Positions 1-6,046 of a stretch of DNA of 6,066 nucleotides are shown in pieces. Below the pieces are notes generated by a model. That model was not told where the DNA came from and ran no database searches. It was given only the letters and a program-made list of their open reading frames with translations. Within the stretch, counting starts at the first letter, position 1. Each line of letters opens with the position of its first letter. The position numbers and the translations under genes were made by a program. The stretch comes from Thermoguttaceae bacterium (GTDB taxonomy: Bacteria; Planctomycetota; Planctomycetia; Pirellulales; Thermoguttaceae): assembly GCA_024653385.1 (NCBI GenBank), contig JANLFZ010000382.1:1-6066 (forward strand). Reading direction: 5' to 3'.

Positions 1-65
1 AGTTGGGCAATCTTATGGAACCCAAGGAAGCGAAGCGCCCTTGGGTTCCATAAGATTGCCCAACT
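1..65. repeat. Perfect 27-bp inverted repeat with 11-nt centre
   Basis: Positions 1-27 are the exact reverse complement of 39-65. The 11-nt centre (28-38) can add a GCG/CGC mini-stem with an AAG loop, so one strand could fold into a nearly continuous hairpin of about 30 bp. The arm is 13/27 G+C (48%), clearly lower than the flanking coding DNA. It starts at the first base of the window, so it may continue to the left. It lies 20 nt before the pntA2 start codon. It is too long and too perfect for a typical intrinsic terminator, and only a weak T-rich stretch follows it. A palindromic interspersed repeat, a small non-autonomous mobile element or a strong mRNA hairpin are all possible. The palindrome is certain; its function is unknown. 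Confidence 0.9.
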
Positions 66-85
66 TCTAGTTTGCAGGCCCTAAG

Positions 86-403
86 ATGAACGGTCTGGCG
101 GTCATGCTGGCGGTGTTCGCGGCGGCGTTCGCGGTGGGGTATGCGCTCATTGCGCGCGTCCCCACCCGGCTCCACACCCCGCTCATGTCGATGACCAACG
201 CCATTTCGGCGGTCACGGTGCTCGGCGCGCTGGTCTTGTTTGCGGAAGACCTTTGGCCTTGGCAGCGCGGGCTGGGCGCCGTCGCGCTGGCCGCGGCGGC
301 ATTCAACGTGATCGGCGGCTTTGCCATTACCCACCGCATGTTGCGCCTGTTCAAGGCCCGGCAGGACGAACCCGAGGGCAATGACCGGCCCGTGCGGCAA
401 TGA
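86..403 (+). CDS. pntA2: NAD(P) transhydrogenase subunit alpha 2 (small membrane subunit)
   Basis: This 105-residue membrane protein matches the small membrane subunit (PntAB/alpha2) of proton-translocating transhydrogenase. That enzyme couples hydride transfer between NADH and NADP+ to proton movement across the inner membrane. Seen in the sequence: about three hydrophobic segments (roughly residues 2-22, 38-53 and 62-84); the family signature LHTPLMSMTNAIS at residues 29-41; and FNVIGGFAITHRML at 73-86, close to the family's usual NVVGGF.VTDRML, with His83 where Asp is common. The tail after residue 90 is short and charged. The length fits the split-alpha form of the enzyme. ATG 86 is chosen because an in-frame TAG at 68-70 leaves no other ATG; its ribosome binding site is weak. 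pntA1 would be expected to the left, beyond the window. pntB does not follow: the next gene starts 219 bp later and is unrelated. Confidence 0.9.
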   Translation: MNGLAVMLAVFAAAFAVGYALIARVPTRLHTPLMSMTNAISAVTVLGALVLFAEDLWPWQRGLGAVALAAAAFNVIGGFAITHRMLRLFKARQDEPEGNDRPVRQ

Positions 404-464
404 GCCGTCCCGGTTTGTCGCTGCCCTTGAAGAGTCGGCCCGCAAAGGGTTCTGACCGAAGAGT

Positions 465-519
465 GTAACCGTTCAGGGGACTGTTCGAACGTCAAGGGCA
501 CCGTCCCTGGGAAACGGTC
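465..519. repeat. Palindromic intergenic element, copy 1 (about 55 bp)
   Basis: The element opens with GTAACCGTTCA (465-475) and closes with AACGGTC (513-519). ACCGTT (468-473) pairs with AACGGT (513-518). Inside it, CAGGGGAC (474-481) pairs with GTCCCTGG (503-510) with one mismatch and one G-T pair, after a 2-nt bulge. The same opening and closing words bound a second element at 4935-5039, so these look like two members of one repeat family with different interiors. It lies in the pntA2-GH32 spacer and could help end pntA2 transcription, although no T-tract follows the stem. Confidence 0.6.
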
Positions 520-544
520 AACCCACACCGTAGCCGAGTCGCGT

Positions 545-573
545 TTGCACTCCCTGTGACGCGGTGGTACGAT
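545..573 (+). promoter_or_regulatory. Possible sigma-70-type promoter of the GH32 gene
   Basis: TTGCAC (545-550) and TACGAT (568-573) are separated by 17 nt. The -10 box matches TATAAT at four of six positions, but the -35 box matches only its TTG. It lies about 50 bp before the GH32 start, leaving a short leader, and just after the palindromic element. The pairing is plausible but weak; in GC-rich DNA such matches occur by chance. Confidence 0.3.
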
Positions 574-622
574 GTCGGCGCCATGCCGTGTTGTCGAAGC
601 ACCTCTCTGAAGGAAAACACCC

Positions 623-2764
623 ATGCACGCCATCCGAGTGCCCGCGGTTACGCTCTTGGTCGCCGGATTTTCCGCATTGGCGGCGGCTGCCGATGCCCCC
701 TTGGGCGACAAGACATTGGTGGTCTGGGCCGCGCCGGCCAACCTCGACCAGCGCGGCGGAAGCGCGTTGACGATCGACGATCTCCACGGCCGGTTCGACG
801 CCGTGGTCTTTGGCGAAATCGCGCCCCGGCGATGGATGGCCGGCAGCGAGTTCTATCGCCGGACCCAGCGCGAGCAGGCCGCCTGGCCCGAGGAAAAAGC
901 CGACGCCAAGACCTTCGTCCAGGTGGCGATCGTCTACCAAGGCCGCGAGGTGACGCTGTACCGCAACGGTCAGAGACTGGCCCAGTACGCGATGCCCAAT
1001 CCGCCCCAGGAATTCGGCCCGCACAGCGTCGTCGTGATGGGCATGAGGCACCTCGATCAGGGCGACGACGCTCACTTCGCCGGCACGATCGACGACGCGA
1101 GAATCTACGGCACGGCCCTGGCGCCCGAACAGATCGCGGCCCTCAAACCCAACGAGCCATCCCAGCCCGCGCCTTGGGCATGGTGGACTTTCGAGAAGGA
1201 GCCCAAGGACCAGGCCGGCCGGTTCGCCGCCGCGCGGCTGGTTGGTGGAGCGAAGATCGAGAACGGCAGACTGCTCTTGGACGGCTCGACCGGCACGATG
1301 ATCGCCGCGCGAACCGAGGGCCAGCTTGCCTCGATTGCCGGGGCCGCCCTGCCCGTGCCCGCTGCCGATATCGAGGCCGCAAGGCGATTGCGCCACCACC
1401 TCCTGGCCGATCCGTACCGGCCGGAATACCACTTTACCATCCCCGAGGATTACGCCATGCCGTTCGACCCGAACGGCGCGATCTATTGGAACGGGCGGTA
1501 CCACTTGTTCTACATCTACCAAGAGCGTGGCGTCCACGTGTTCGGGCACGTGTCGAGCCTTGATCTGGTCCACTGGCGTCACCATCCGAAGGCGGTCTTT
1601 CCCACGCCCGACAGCCCCGAGAAGGGCATCTTCAGCGGCAACTGCTTCGTGAACCAGCGCGGCGAGGCGACGATGCTCTACCACGGCGTCGGGGCGGGCA
1701 ACTGCATCGCCACGAGCACCGACCCCGAACTCGACCACTGGAAGAAGCTGCCCGCCAACCCGATCATCCCCAACCCGCCCGCCGGGGCGCCCTATGCCTC
1801 GTGGGATCCGCACGGCTGGCTCGAAGGCGGCACGTACTACGCGATCTTCGGCGGCACGCGCGCCGCGATCTTCAAAGCCAAGGCGCTCGACCGGTGGCAG
1901 TACGTCGGCGACCTCTTGCATCACACGGTCCCGGGCGTCGATCTGCGCGAGGATATCTCATGCCCCGACTTCTTCCCGCTGGGCAACAAGCGCGTGCTCG
2001 TCTGCATCAGCCACCGCTTGGGGACGCGCTACTACGTGGGCCGGTGGGAGAACGAGCAATTCCATCCCGAGTTCCACGAGCAGATGAGTTGGGTCGATAA
2101 CGCCTATTTCGCCCCGGAGTCGCTGGTCGACGCCCGAGGGCGGCGGATTCTCTGGGCGTGGATCTTCGACGGGCGCAGCGCACCGGCCCGAAAGGCCAGC
2201 GGCTACTCGGGCGAGATGGCGCTGCCCCGCGAACTCTCGCTGGGCGACGACGGCCGGCTGCGCATGCGGCCCATCGAGGAACTCCAGCGACTGCGCTATC
2301 ACGAGCAAACCTTCGAGAACCTCGCGGTCGCGGCCGGCCAGGACGTGCCGCTGGAGAAGGTCGCCGGCAACACGATCGAGCTGCTGGTCGAAATCGACCC
2401 GCAAGCCGCCACCCAGTGCGGCGTCAAGGTCTGCCGTTCGCCCGACGGCGCCGAAGAGACCCTGGTGTACTACGACGCGGCCGAGAAACGCCTGAAGATC
2501 GATGTGACCAAGGCGAGCCTCGGCCTGGGCCCCAAGAACGTCGAGGCGGGGCCGTTCGCCCTCAAGCCGGGCGAGACGCTGTCGCTGCGGGTATTTGTCG
2601 ACAAATCGGTGGTCGAGGCCTTTGCCAACGACCGGCAGGCCGCGATGCGGCGGATCTACCCCACCCGGCCCGACAGCCGCGGCGTCGCGCTCTTCGCCCG
2701 GGGCGGAGCCATCAAGGTCCGCCAGGTAAAGGCCTGGAGAATGATGCCCTCGAACCCCTACTGA
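623..2764 (+). CDS. Secreted LamG-GH32 family protein (levanase/invertase-like), atypical acid/base site
   Basis: This 713-residue protein belongs to glycoside hydrolase family 32, which hydrolyses beta-fructosides such as sucrose, levan and inulin. A Sec signal peptide occupies about residues 1-23 (Arg5, hydrophobic core, Ala-rich end) with no lipobox Cys, so export is predicted. Residues 28-235 are a concanavalin A/LamG-like region, with FAGTIDDARIYGTAL at 152-166. The five-bladed propeller spans about 262-540: FDPNG with nucleophile Asp282, FSGNC at 337-341, WDP with Asp395, and the fifth-blade FAPES...RRILWAW motif at 496-513. The C-terminal beta-sandwich (about 550-708) contains FVDKSVVEAF. 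The acid/base motif normally reads ECPDxF; here it is ISCPDFF (445-451), with Ser446 in place of Glu and Glu443 three residues earlier. Substrate and activity are therefore uncertain. ATG 623 has a good GAAGGA ribosome binding site (609-614, spacing 8). The gene is probably monocistronic. Confidence 0.9.
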   Translation: MHAIRVPAVTLLVAGFSALAAAADAPLGDKTLVVWAAPANLDQRGGSALTIDDLHGRFDAVVFGEIAPRRWMAGSEFYRRTQREQAAWPEEKADAKTFVQVAIVYQGREVTLYRNGQRLAQYAMPNPPQEFGPHSVVVMGMRHLDQGDDAHFAGTIDDARIYGTALAPEQIAALKPNEPSQPAPWAWWTFEKEPKDQAGRFAAARLVGGAKIENGRLLLDGSTGTMIAARTEGQLASIAGAALPVPAADIEAARRLRHHLLADPYRPEYHFTIPEDYAMPFDPNGAIYWNGRYHLFYIYQERGVHVFGHVSSLDLVHWRHHPKAVFPTPDSPEKGIFSGNCFVNQRGEATMLYHGVGAGNCIATSTDPELDHWKKLPANPIIPNPPAGAPYASWDPHGWLEGGTYYAIFGGTRAAIFKAKALDRWQYVGDLLHHTVPGVDLREDISCPDFFPLGNKRVLVCISHRLGTRYYVGRWENEQFHPEFHEQMSWVDNAYFAPESLVDARGRRILWAWIFDGRSAPARKASGYSGEMALPRELSLGDDGRLRMRPIEELQRLRYHEQTFENLAVAAGQDVPLEKVAGNTIELLVEIDPQAATQCGVKVCRSPDGAEETLVYYDAAEKRLKIDVTKASLGLGPKNVEAGPFALKPGETLSLRVFVDKSVVEAFANDRQAAMRRIYPTRPDSRGVALFARGGAIKVRQVKAWRMMPSNPY

Positions 2765-2832
2765 CTCGGGCGATCCACACGGCAACGGCCACTGCCACCG
2801 CCCCACAGGCTGGAAACAGCACCCGCAACCGC

Positions 2833-4038
2833 CTAGGCCGCCTTGAGGACCAGGCAGGTGTTGCTGCCGCCAAAGCCGAACGAGTTCGACGCGGCGACGC
2901 GCACGCGATGCGGTCGGGCCTGATGCGGCACGTGGCATAGCGCGCACTCGGGATCGGGGTGGTCGAGATTGATGGTCGGCGGGACCGCCTGGCGATCCAG
3001 CGCCACCAGGCAGGCCAACGCCTCGATCGCCGCGGCGCCGCTGAGCAGGTGTCCGGTCATGCTCTTGGTCGAGCTGACAGGGACCCGCTCGACCGACGTA
3101 CCCAAGGCACGGCGCAAGGCGTGCGACTCGGCCCGGTCGCCCACCGGCGTGCCGGCCGCGTGCGCGTTGACATAATCGACTCCGCCGGGATCGATGCCCG
3201 CATCCTCCAGGGCGCCTTGGATCGCCCGGCACGCAGGTTCCGGGTCCGAGCTGGGGATCACCATGTGCGAGGCATCGCTGCTGGCGCCGAAGCCCGCCAG
3301 TTCGCCGTATGGCCTCGCGCCGCGGCGCCGGGCGAGGTGTTCGGGTTCAAGGACGAATACGGCCCCGCCCTCGCCCATGACGAACCCATCGCGGTCGCGG
3401 TCGAAGGGACGCGACGCGGCCGCGGGCGAGTCGTCGCGCCGCGACAGGGCCCGCAGGTTGCGGAACCCGGCATAGGCCATGGGCGTGACCAAATCGGCGC
3501 TGCCGGCCAGGCAGAGTTCGGCCCAGCCTTCTTGGACCCACCGGCGCGCCAGGGCCAGGGCGAAGGCCCCGCTGGCGCACGCGGCAGCCACGGCAGTCGC
3601 CGGTCCGGCCAGCGCCAAGTCGCGGTGGACGCGGTGCACCAGCGACGGCATGTCGAGGCCCGGATCGAACACGCGGGTTCCGCCCGCCAGAAAGTCCATT
3701 TCCCAAAGCCGCAGATGCTCCGCCCCCAGGCCCAAGACGAGCCCGATGCGCCGCGAGCTGCGGGCATCGAGCAGGCCGGCATCGGCCAACGCCCGGCCCG
3801 CGCAGCTCAAGACAAGCTGTTCGAGCCGGTCGCGCGTTTGGAACATGCCCGGCTGGAAGGTCGGCGGAACCGGAATATCTCGTACCCTGGCGACAAACTG
3901 GGGTGCCCCCTGCCCGTCGCCCGAGATCGTCTCCGCCGCCACGCCCGATCGACCCGCCAGCAGGTTGTCGGCGAAGACGGCAAACTCGTGGCCCAGGGGC
4001 GTCACGGCCCCCACACCCGTAATCCACACGCGCGTCAT
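2833..4038 (-). CDS. Beta-ketoacyl-ACP synthase, FabF-type (KS)
   Basis: This 401-residue condensing enzyme of the FabF/KAS II type catalyses decarboxylative Claisen condensation of malonyl-ACP with an acyl chain in the cytoplasm. All catalytic residues are visible: Cys154 in AAACASG, His293 in VNAHAAGTPVGD, and Lys325 and His330 in SSTKSMTGHLLSGAA. The C-terminal glycine-rich loop SNSFGFGGSN is at residues 384-393. Length is normal for the family. The start lies 2 nt after the stop of the upstream KS-like gene (TGA-GC-ATG) with only a weak ribosome binding site, so translation is probably coupled. Pairing with an inactive KS-like partner and an ACP suggests a dedicated acyl or polyketide pathway rather than housekeeping fatty acid synthesis, so I do not assign fabF. 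The active family assignment is strong; the product chain is unknown. Confidence 0.92.
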   Translation of the reverse strand: MTRVWITGVGAVTPLGHEFAVFADNLLAGRSGVAAETISGDGQGAPQFVARVRDIPVPPTFQPGMFQTRDRLEQLVLSCAGRALADAGLLDARSSRRIGLVLGLGAEHLRLWEMDFLAGGTRVFDPGLDMPSLVHRVHRDLALAGPATAVAAACASGAFALALARRWVQEGWAELCLAGSADLVTPMAYAGFRNLRALSRRDDSPAAASRPFDRDRDGFVMGEGGAVFVLEPEHLARRRGARPYGELAGFGASSDASHMVIPSSDPEPACRAIQGALEDAGIDPGGVDYVNAHAAGTPVGDRAESHALRRALGTSVERVPVSSTKSMTGHLLSGAAAIEALACLVALDRQAVPPTINLDHPDPECALCHVPHQARPHRVRVAASNSFGFGGSNTCLVLKAA

Positions 4039-4040
4039 GC

Positions 4041-4910
4041 TCAGGCCGCTTTCAATAGACCAAGGGAAGGTAGACCGTACGCGGGCTGCTCGGCCCGCCG
4101 GGTCAGTTCAATCCGGCCACCCCAAGGCAAACCGCACGACCATGGGCCGGCACGGGCTGGGTCGGCGTCGGCGGCAAGCCATTGGGCCAGCGCGGTCAGA
4201 CTTGCGGCCGGCGCGGCATCGTCGGGTTGGCCCGGGGGGTCGCTGCCGCCATCGCCCCAGGGGCTAATCGTCCATCGGAGGGGATCCGTGGGCCGGTTCC
4301 CCGGCGCCAAGGCCAGGGCCACGCCACGGCAGACGGCCTCGTTGGTGATCGAACCGTGTCCGTCGGGCGCGGCTTCAGGATCCCAACCGGTCAGGACCAG
4401 CCACAGCCCCGGGACCATGCCGCAACCGAGAAAGCCCGCCGCCGCGGCAAACCCCTCGGCCAAGGCTTCCGGCCCGCCGCCGACACCCAGGTTCGGACCT
4501 CGCATGGCCAGCGCGATGCTGATCGCGCTGGACAGCGAGTGAAGCGAACACTGGGGAATGACGTGGGGCGAAATCGTCGAGGGCCCGCCTTGCCGGTACT
4601 TGACTTGGGCAGCCGCCCCGCCGATGCGGCCGGGAAACCGCGGCGCCGCCAGCACGCCCCACTCGTCCAGGCACGGGACCTCGCCGCCGAATCGCTCCAT
4701 GGCCCGAAGCACCGCGGTCAGCCCGACGACCGTTTGCTCGTCGGCGTAACGGAGAAAACGCGCGGGGATGTCGCGGCCGGCCACAGGCCCCGACACCTCG
4801 CGCAACGCTGCCAGCCCGGCCAGCGTGGATTCCACCACGGCGTGGGCCACCACGCCACACGCGTACGCGGCGCCATCGGGGCAAGGCGAAGGCGTGGATG
4901 AGAGAGACAT
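4041..4910 (-). CDS. Ketosynthase-like protein without catalytic Cys (chain-length-factor-like)
   Basis: This 289-residue protein resembles the N-terminal half of a beta-ketoacyl synthase and most likely the 'ketoacyl-synt_2'/chain length factor type. The best stretch is residues 112-155: SPHVIPQCSLHSLSSAIS (114-131) leads into GPNLGVGGGPEALAEG (138-153). Aligned by eye with its neighbour KS (GPATAVAAACASGAF), the nucleophile position reads Pro147. No NAHGT, STK.MTGH or NSFGFGG motif follows, and the C-terminal half of a normal KS of about 400 residues is missing. It probably cannot condense by itself; by analogy with KS-beta subunits it may pair with the adjacent active KS and set chain length. 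ATG 4910 is chosen over the longer frame reaching 5009 because it has a clear ribosome binding site (4918-4923) and the extension would read through a palindromic repeat. Residues 216-250 are Pro/Ala/Asp-rich and probably flexible. Confidence 0.75.
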   Translation of the reverse strand: MSLSSTPSPCPDGAAYACGVVAHAVVESTLAGLAALREVSGPVAGRDIPARFLRYADEQTVVGLTAVLRAMERFGGEVPCLDEWGVLAAPRFPGRIGGAAAQVKYRQGGPSTISPHVIPQCSLHSLSSAISIALAMRGPNLGVGGGPEALAEGFAAAAGFLGCGMVPGLWLVLTGWDPEAAPDGHGSITNEAVCRGVALALAPGNRPTDPLRWTISPWGDGGSDPPGQPDDAAPAASLTALAQWLAADADPARAGPWSCGLPWGGRIELTRRAEQPAYGLPSLGLLKAA

Positions 4911-4917
4911 GGGCGGT

Positions 4918-4923
4918 TCCTTC
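4918..4923 (-). promoter_or_regulatory. Ribosome binding site of the KS-like gene
   Basis: On the minus strand GAAGGA stands 7 nt before ATG 4910. It decides the start of the KS-like gene and places the palindromic element (4935-5039) in the untranslated gap rather than in the coding region. Confidence 0.7.
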
Positions 4924-4934
4924 ACAAGCACGGG

Positions 4935-5039
4935 GTAACCGTTCACTGGCCGGCGACAGGCTCGTCTTTCGGCCCCTTGCGGGCCGAGCCACGTGCCTGT
5001 CCGCTTCACGCCTCACGGGGACAATCCCCGTGAACGGTC
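4935..5039. repeat. Palindromic intergenic element, copy 2 (about 105 bp, branched)
   Basis: This element fills most of the gap between ACP and KS-like genes. It opens with GTAACCGTTCA (4935-4945) and closes with AACGGTC (5033-5039), the same boundary words as copy 1 at 465-519. The outer arms ACCGTTCAC (4938-4946) and GTGAACGGT (5030-5038) are exact complements. Inside are two arms. In one, GACAGGC (4955-4961) pairs with GCCTGTC (4995-5001) and encloses TCGGCCC/GGGCCGA (4969-4975 with 4981-4987, loop CTTGC). The other is a perfect 9-bp stem, TCACGGGGA/TCCCCGTGA (5013-5021 with 5025-5033, loop CAA), which shares its last bases with the outer arm. In the operon transcript this could act as a partial terminator or an RNA processing/stability element; it could equally be a mobile palindromic repeat. 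Confidence 0.7.
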
Positions 5040-5044
5040 GCGCC

Positions 5045-5311
5045 TCAGGCGGCCTTCTGCTCGCCCTTTTGGGCGAGGTTCCTTTCGAGCAGATCGAGCA
5101 GGTCCCCCACCGTCGCGGCGCGGTTCAGCTCTTCGGTGTTGATTTCAATCTTCAAGCGGTTCTCGATGTGAAGAATCAGGCTGACCATGTCAAGGGAATC
5201 GAGGTTCAGGCCCTTGCGCAGATCGGCCGACTCGTCGAGGTCGGAGTACGTCTCGCCCGTCTCGTCCTCGAGCAGTTCCAACAGGATGCTGGCCAATTCC
5301 GTTCGCTGCAT
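5045..5311 (-). CDS. Acyl carrier protein
   Basis: This 88-residue acidic protein is an acyl carrier protein: it carries the growing acyl chain as a thioester on a phosphopantetheine arm in the cytoplasm. The attachment site is Ser39 in the classic LNLDSLDMVSL context (residues 35-45), followed by the helix II/III region with an IENRLKIEI segment (49-57) and TVGDLLDLLE near the end. Length and motif order fit a free-standing type II ACP. It starts 3 nt after the acyltransferase stop; its ribosome binding site AAGGAG (5322-5327, spacing 10) lies inside the end of that gene, so both are co-transcribed and probably coupled. Its neighbours (acyltransferase, KS-like, KS) suggest a pathway-specific ACP rather than the housekeeping acpP, whose usual fabD/fabG neighbours are absent here. 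Confidence 0.93.
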   Translation of the reverse strand: MQRTELASILLELLEDETGETYSDLDESADLRKGLNLDSLDMVSLILHIENRLKIEINTEELNRAATVGDLLDLLERNLAQKGEQKAA

Positions 5312-5314
5312 GGT

Positions 5315-6046
5315 TCAGGCACTCCTTTTGAGTACAGGGTTCAGGGGCGGGCACGCCAGGGGATTATCGTGGGGGCCTCGCCGGCTCAGTTGGTCGGCGC
5401 AGGTCTCGGCGGCCTCGGTGGCGGCCAGCATGGCCTGTTCGATGCGCCGTCGGTGGGTCTCCAGTGCCCCGGCGTCCAGGCCAACAGGCACGGCGATCGG
5501 CTCGCCCAGCACGCCCACCAACGTGCTGAACGGGTGCGGGATGGCGAAGCGATCCCAACTTCCGGCCCGCCAGGCCCGGGTGAAGCCCACGCCCACCGGC
5601 ACCACCGGCAAGCCGGTGTGCGAAGCGAGGAACGCCACGCCGGGCTTGACCTGCCGCCGTGGTCCGCGCGGGCCGTCGGGCGTGATCGCCAGGTGCGCGT
5701 CGCGGCCCTCGCGCAAGAGGTCCAACAGGCCCTTGGCGCCGCCGCGCGTGGTGGAGCCGCGCACCACGCCGATCCCCAAGTGCTTGCAGACCAACGCGAT
5801 GAACTCGCCGTCGGCACTTTGGCTTACCAGGACTTTGACGCGGGTCTTGATCTTCGCCGGGGCCAAGAGAGACTCGTGCCAGAAGGCGTAGATGAACCGC
5901 TCCACCGCGGGATCCGTCGGGTGGCGACGCTGGTCCGCCGAAATCACGCGATGCCGTACCGTCCCCATCCACGCCCGGATCGTCGTCGCGCCAAGACAAG
6001 CTGCCAGGCGCATGATCCAACGACTGCGCAGCTTCACAGGTGTCAT
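5315..6046 (-). CDS. DUF374 lysophospholipid acyltransferase family protein
   Basis: This 243-residue protein matches the DUF374 branch of the lysophospholipid acyltransferase (LPLAT) superfamily, expected to move an acyl chain onto a lipid at the membrane. Numbered from ATG 6046, typical landmarks are FWHESLL (55-61), DGE (79-81), VVRGSTTRGG (94-103), TPDGPRGPRR (122-131), KPGVAFLASHTGLPVVPV (134-151) and SWDRF (163-167). FWHES replaces the HX4D box of classical PlsC, as is usual in DUF374. The N-terminus is basic and amphipathic with an aromatic hydrophobic stretch, fitting membrane association. The start is uncertain: ATG 6046 fits the family's usual N-terminus, TTG 6055 is an alternative, and the frame stays open to the window edge. 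The stop lies 3 nt before the ACP start. In this context the donor may be acyl-ACP made by the downstream genes; that is inference. Confidence 0.85.
   Translation of the reverse strand: MTPVKLRSRWIMRLAACLGATTIRAWMGTVRHRVISADQRRHPTDPAVERFIYAFWHESLLAPAKIKTRVKVLVSQSADGEFIALVCKHLGIGVVRGSTTRGGAKGLLDLLREGRDAHLAITPDGPRGPRRQVKPGVAFLASHTGLPVVPVGVGFTRAWRAGSWDRFAIPHPFSTLVGVLGEPIAVPVGLDAGALETHRRRIEQAMLAATEAAETCADQLSRRGPHDNPLACPPLNPVLKRSA

Noticed and set aside
1..65. Intrinsic terminator
   Set aside because: The stem is far longer than usual, and the following bases (TCTAGTTTGC) are not a clear T-tract; pntA2 begins 20 nt later and would be cut off from pntA1.
400..468. 22-codon ORF overlapping the pntA2 stop by ATGA
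   Set aside because: The overlap looks like coupling, but the peptide has no hydrophobic PntB-like start, no known motif, and ends inside the palindromic element.
518..1924. Long minus-strand open frame of 468 codons opposite the GH32 gene
   Set aside because: It is a shadow of the GC-rich GH32 reading frame: composition is Arg/Gly/Val-rich without recognisable motifs, and the plus-strand protein has clear family signatures.
2765..2832. Bidirectional terminator in the convergent spacer between GH32 and KS genes
   Set aside because: Only weak 4-bp complementarities (for example GGCA/TGCC) and no T-tract on either strand; no supportable terminator.
2959..4542. 527-codon plus-strand open frame across the KS and KS-like genes
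   Set aside because: It runs antisense to two genes with recognisable ketosynthase motifs, is Arg/Gly/Pro-rich, and spans their junction; it is a composition artefact.
4911..5009. N-terminal extension of the KS-like protein to 322 residues
   Set aside because: The extension would be translated through the branched palindromic element, has no family similarity, and ATG 4910 has its own good ribosome binding site.
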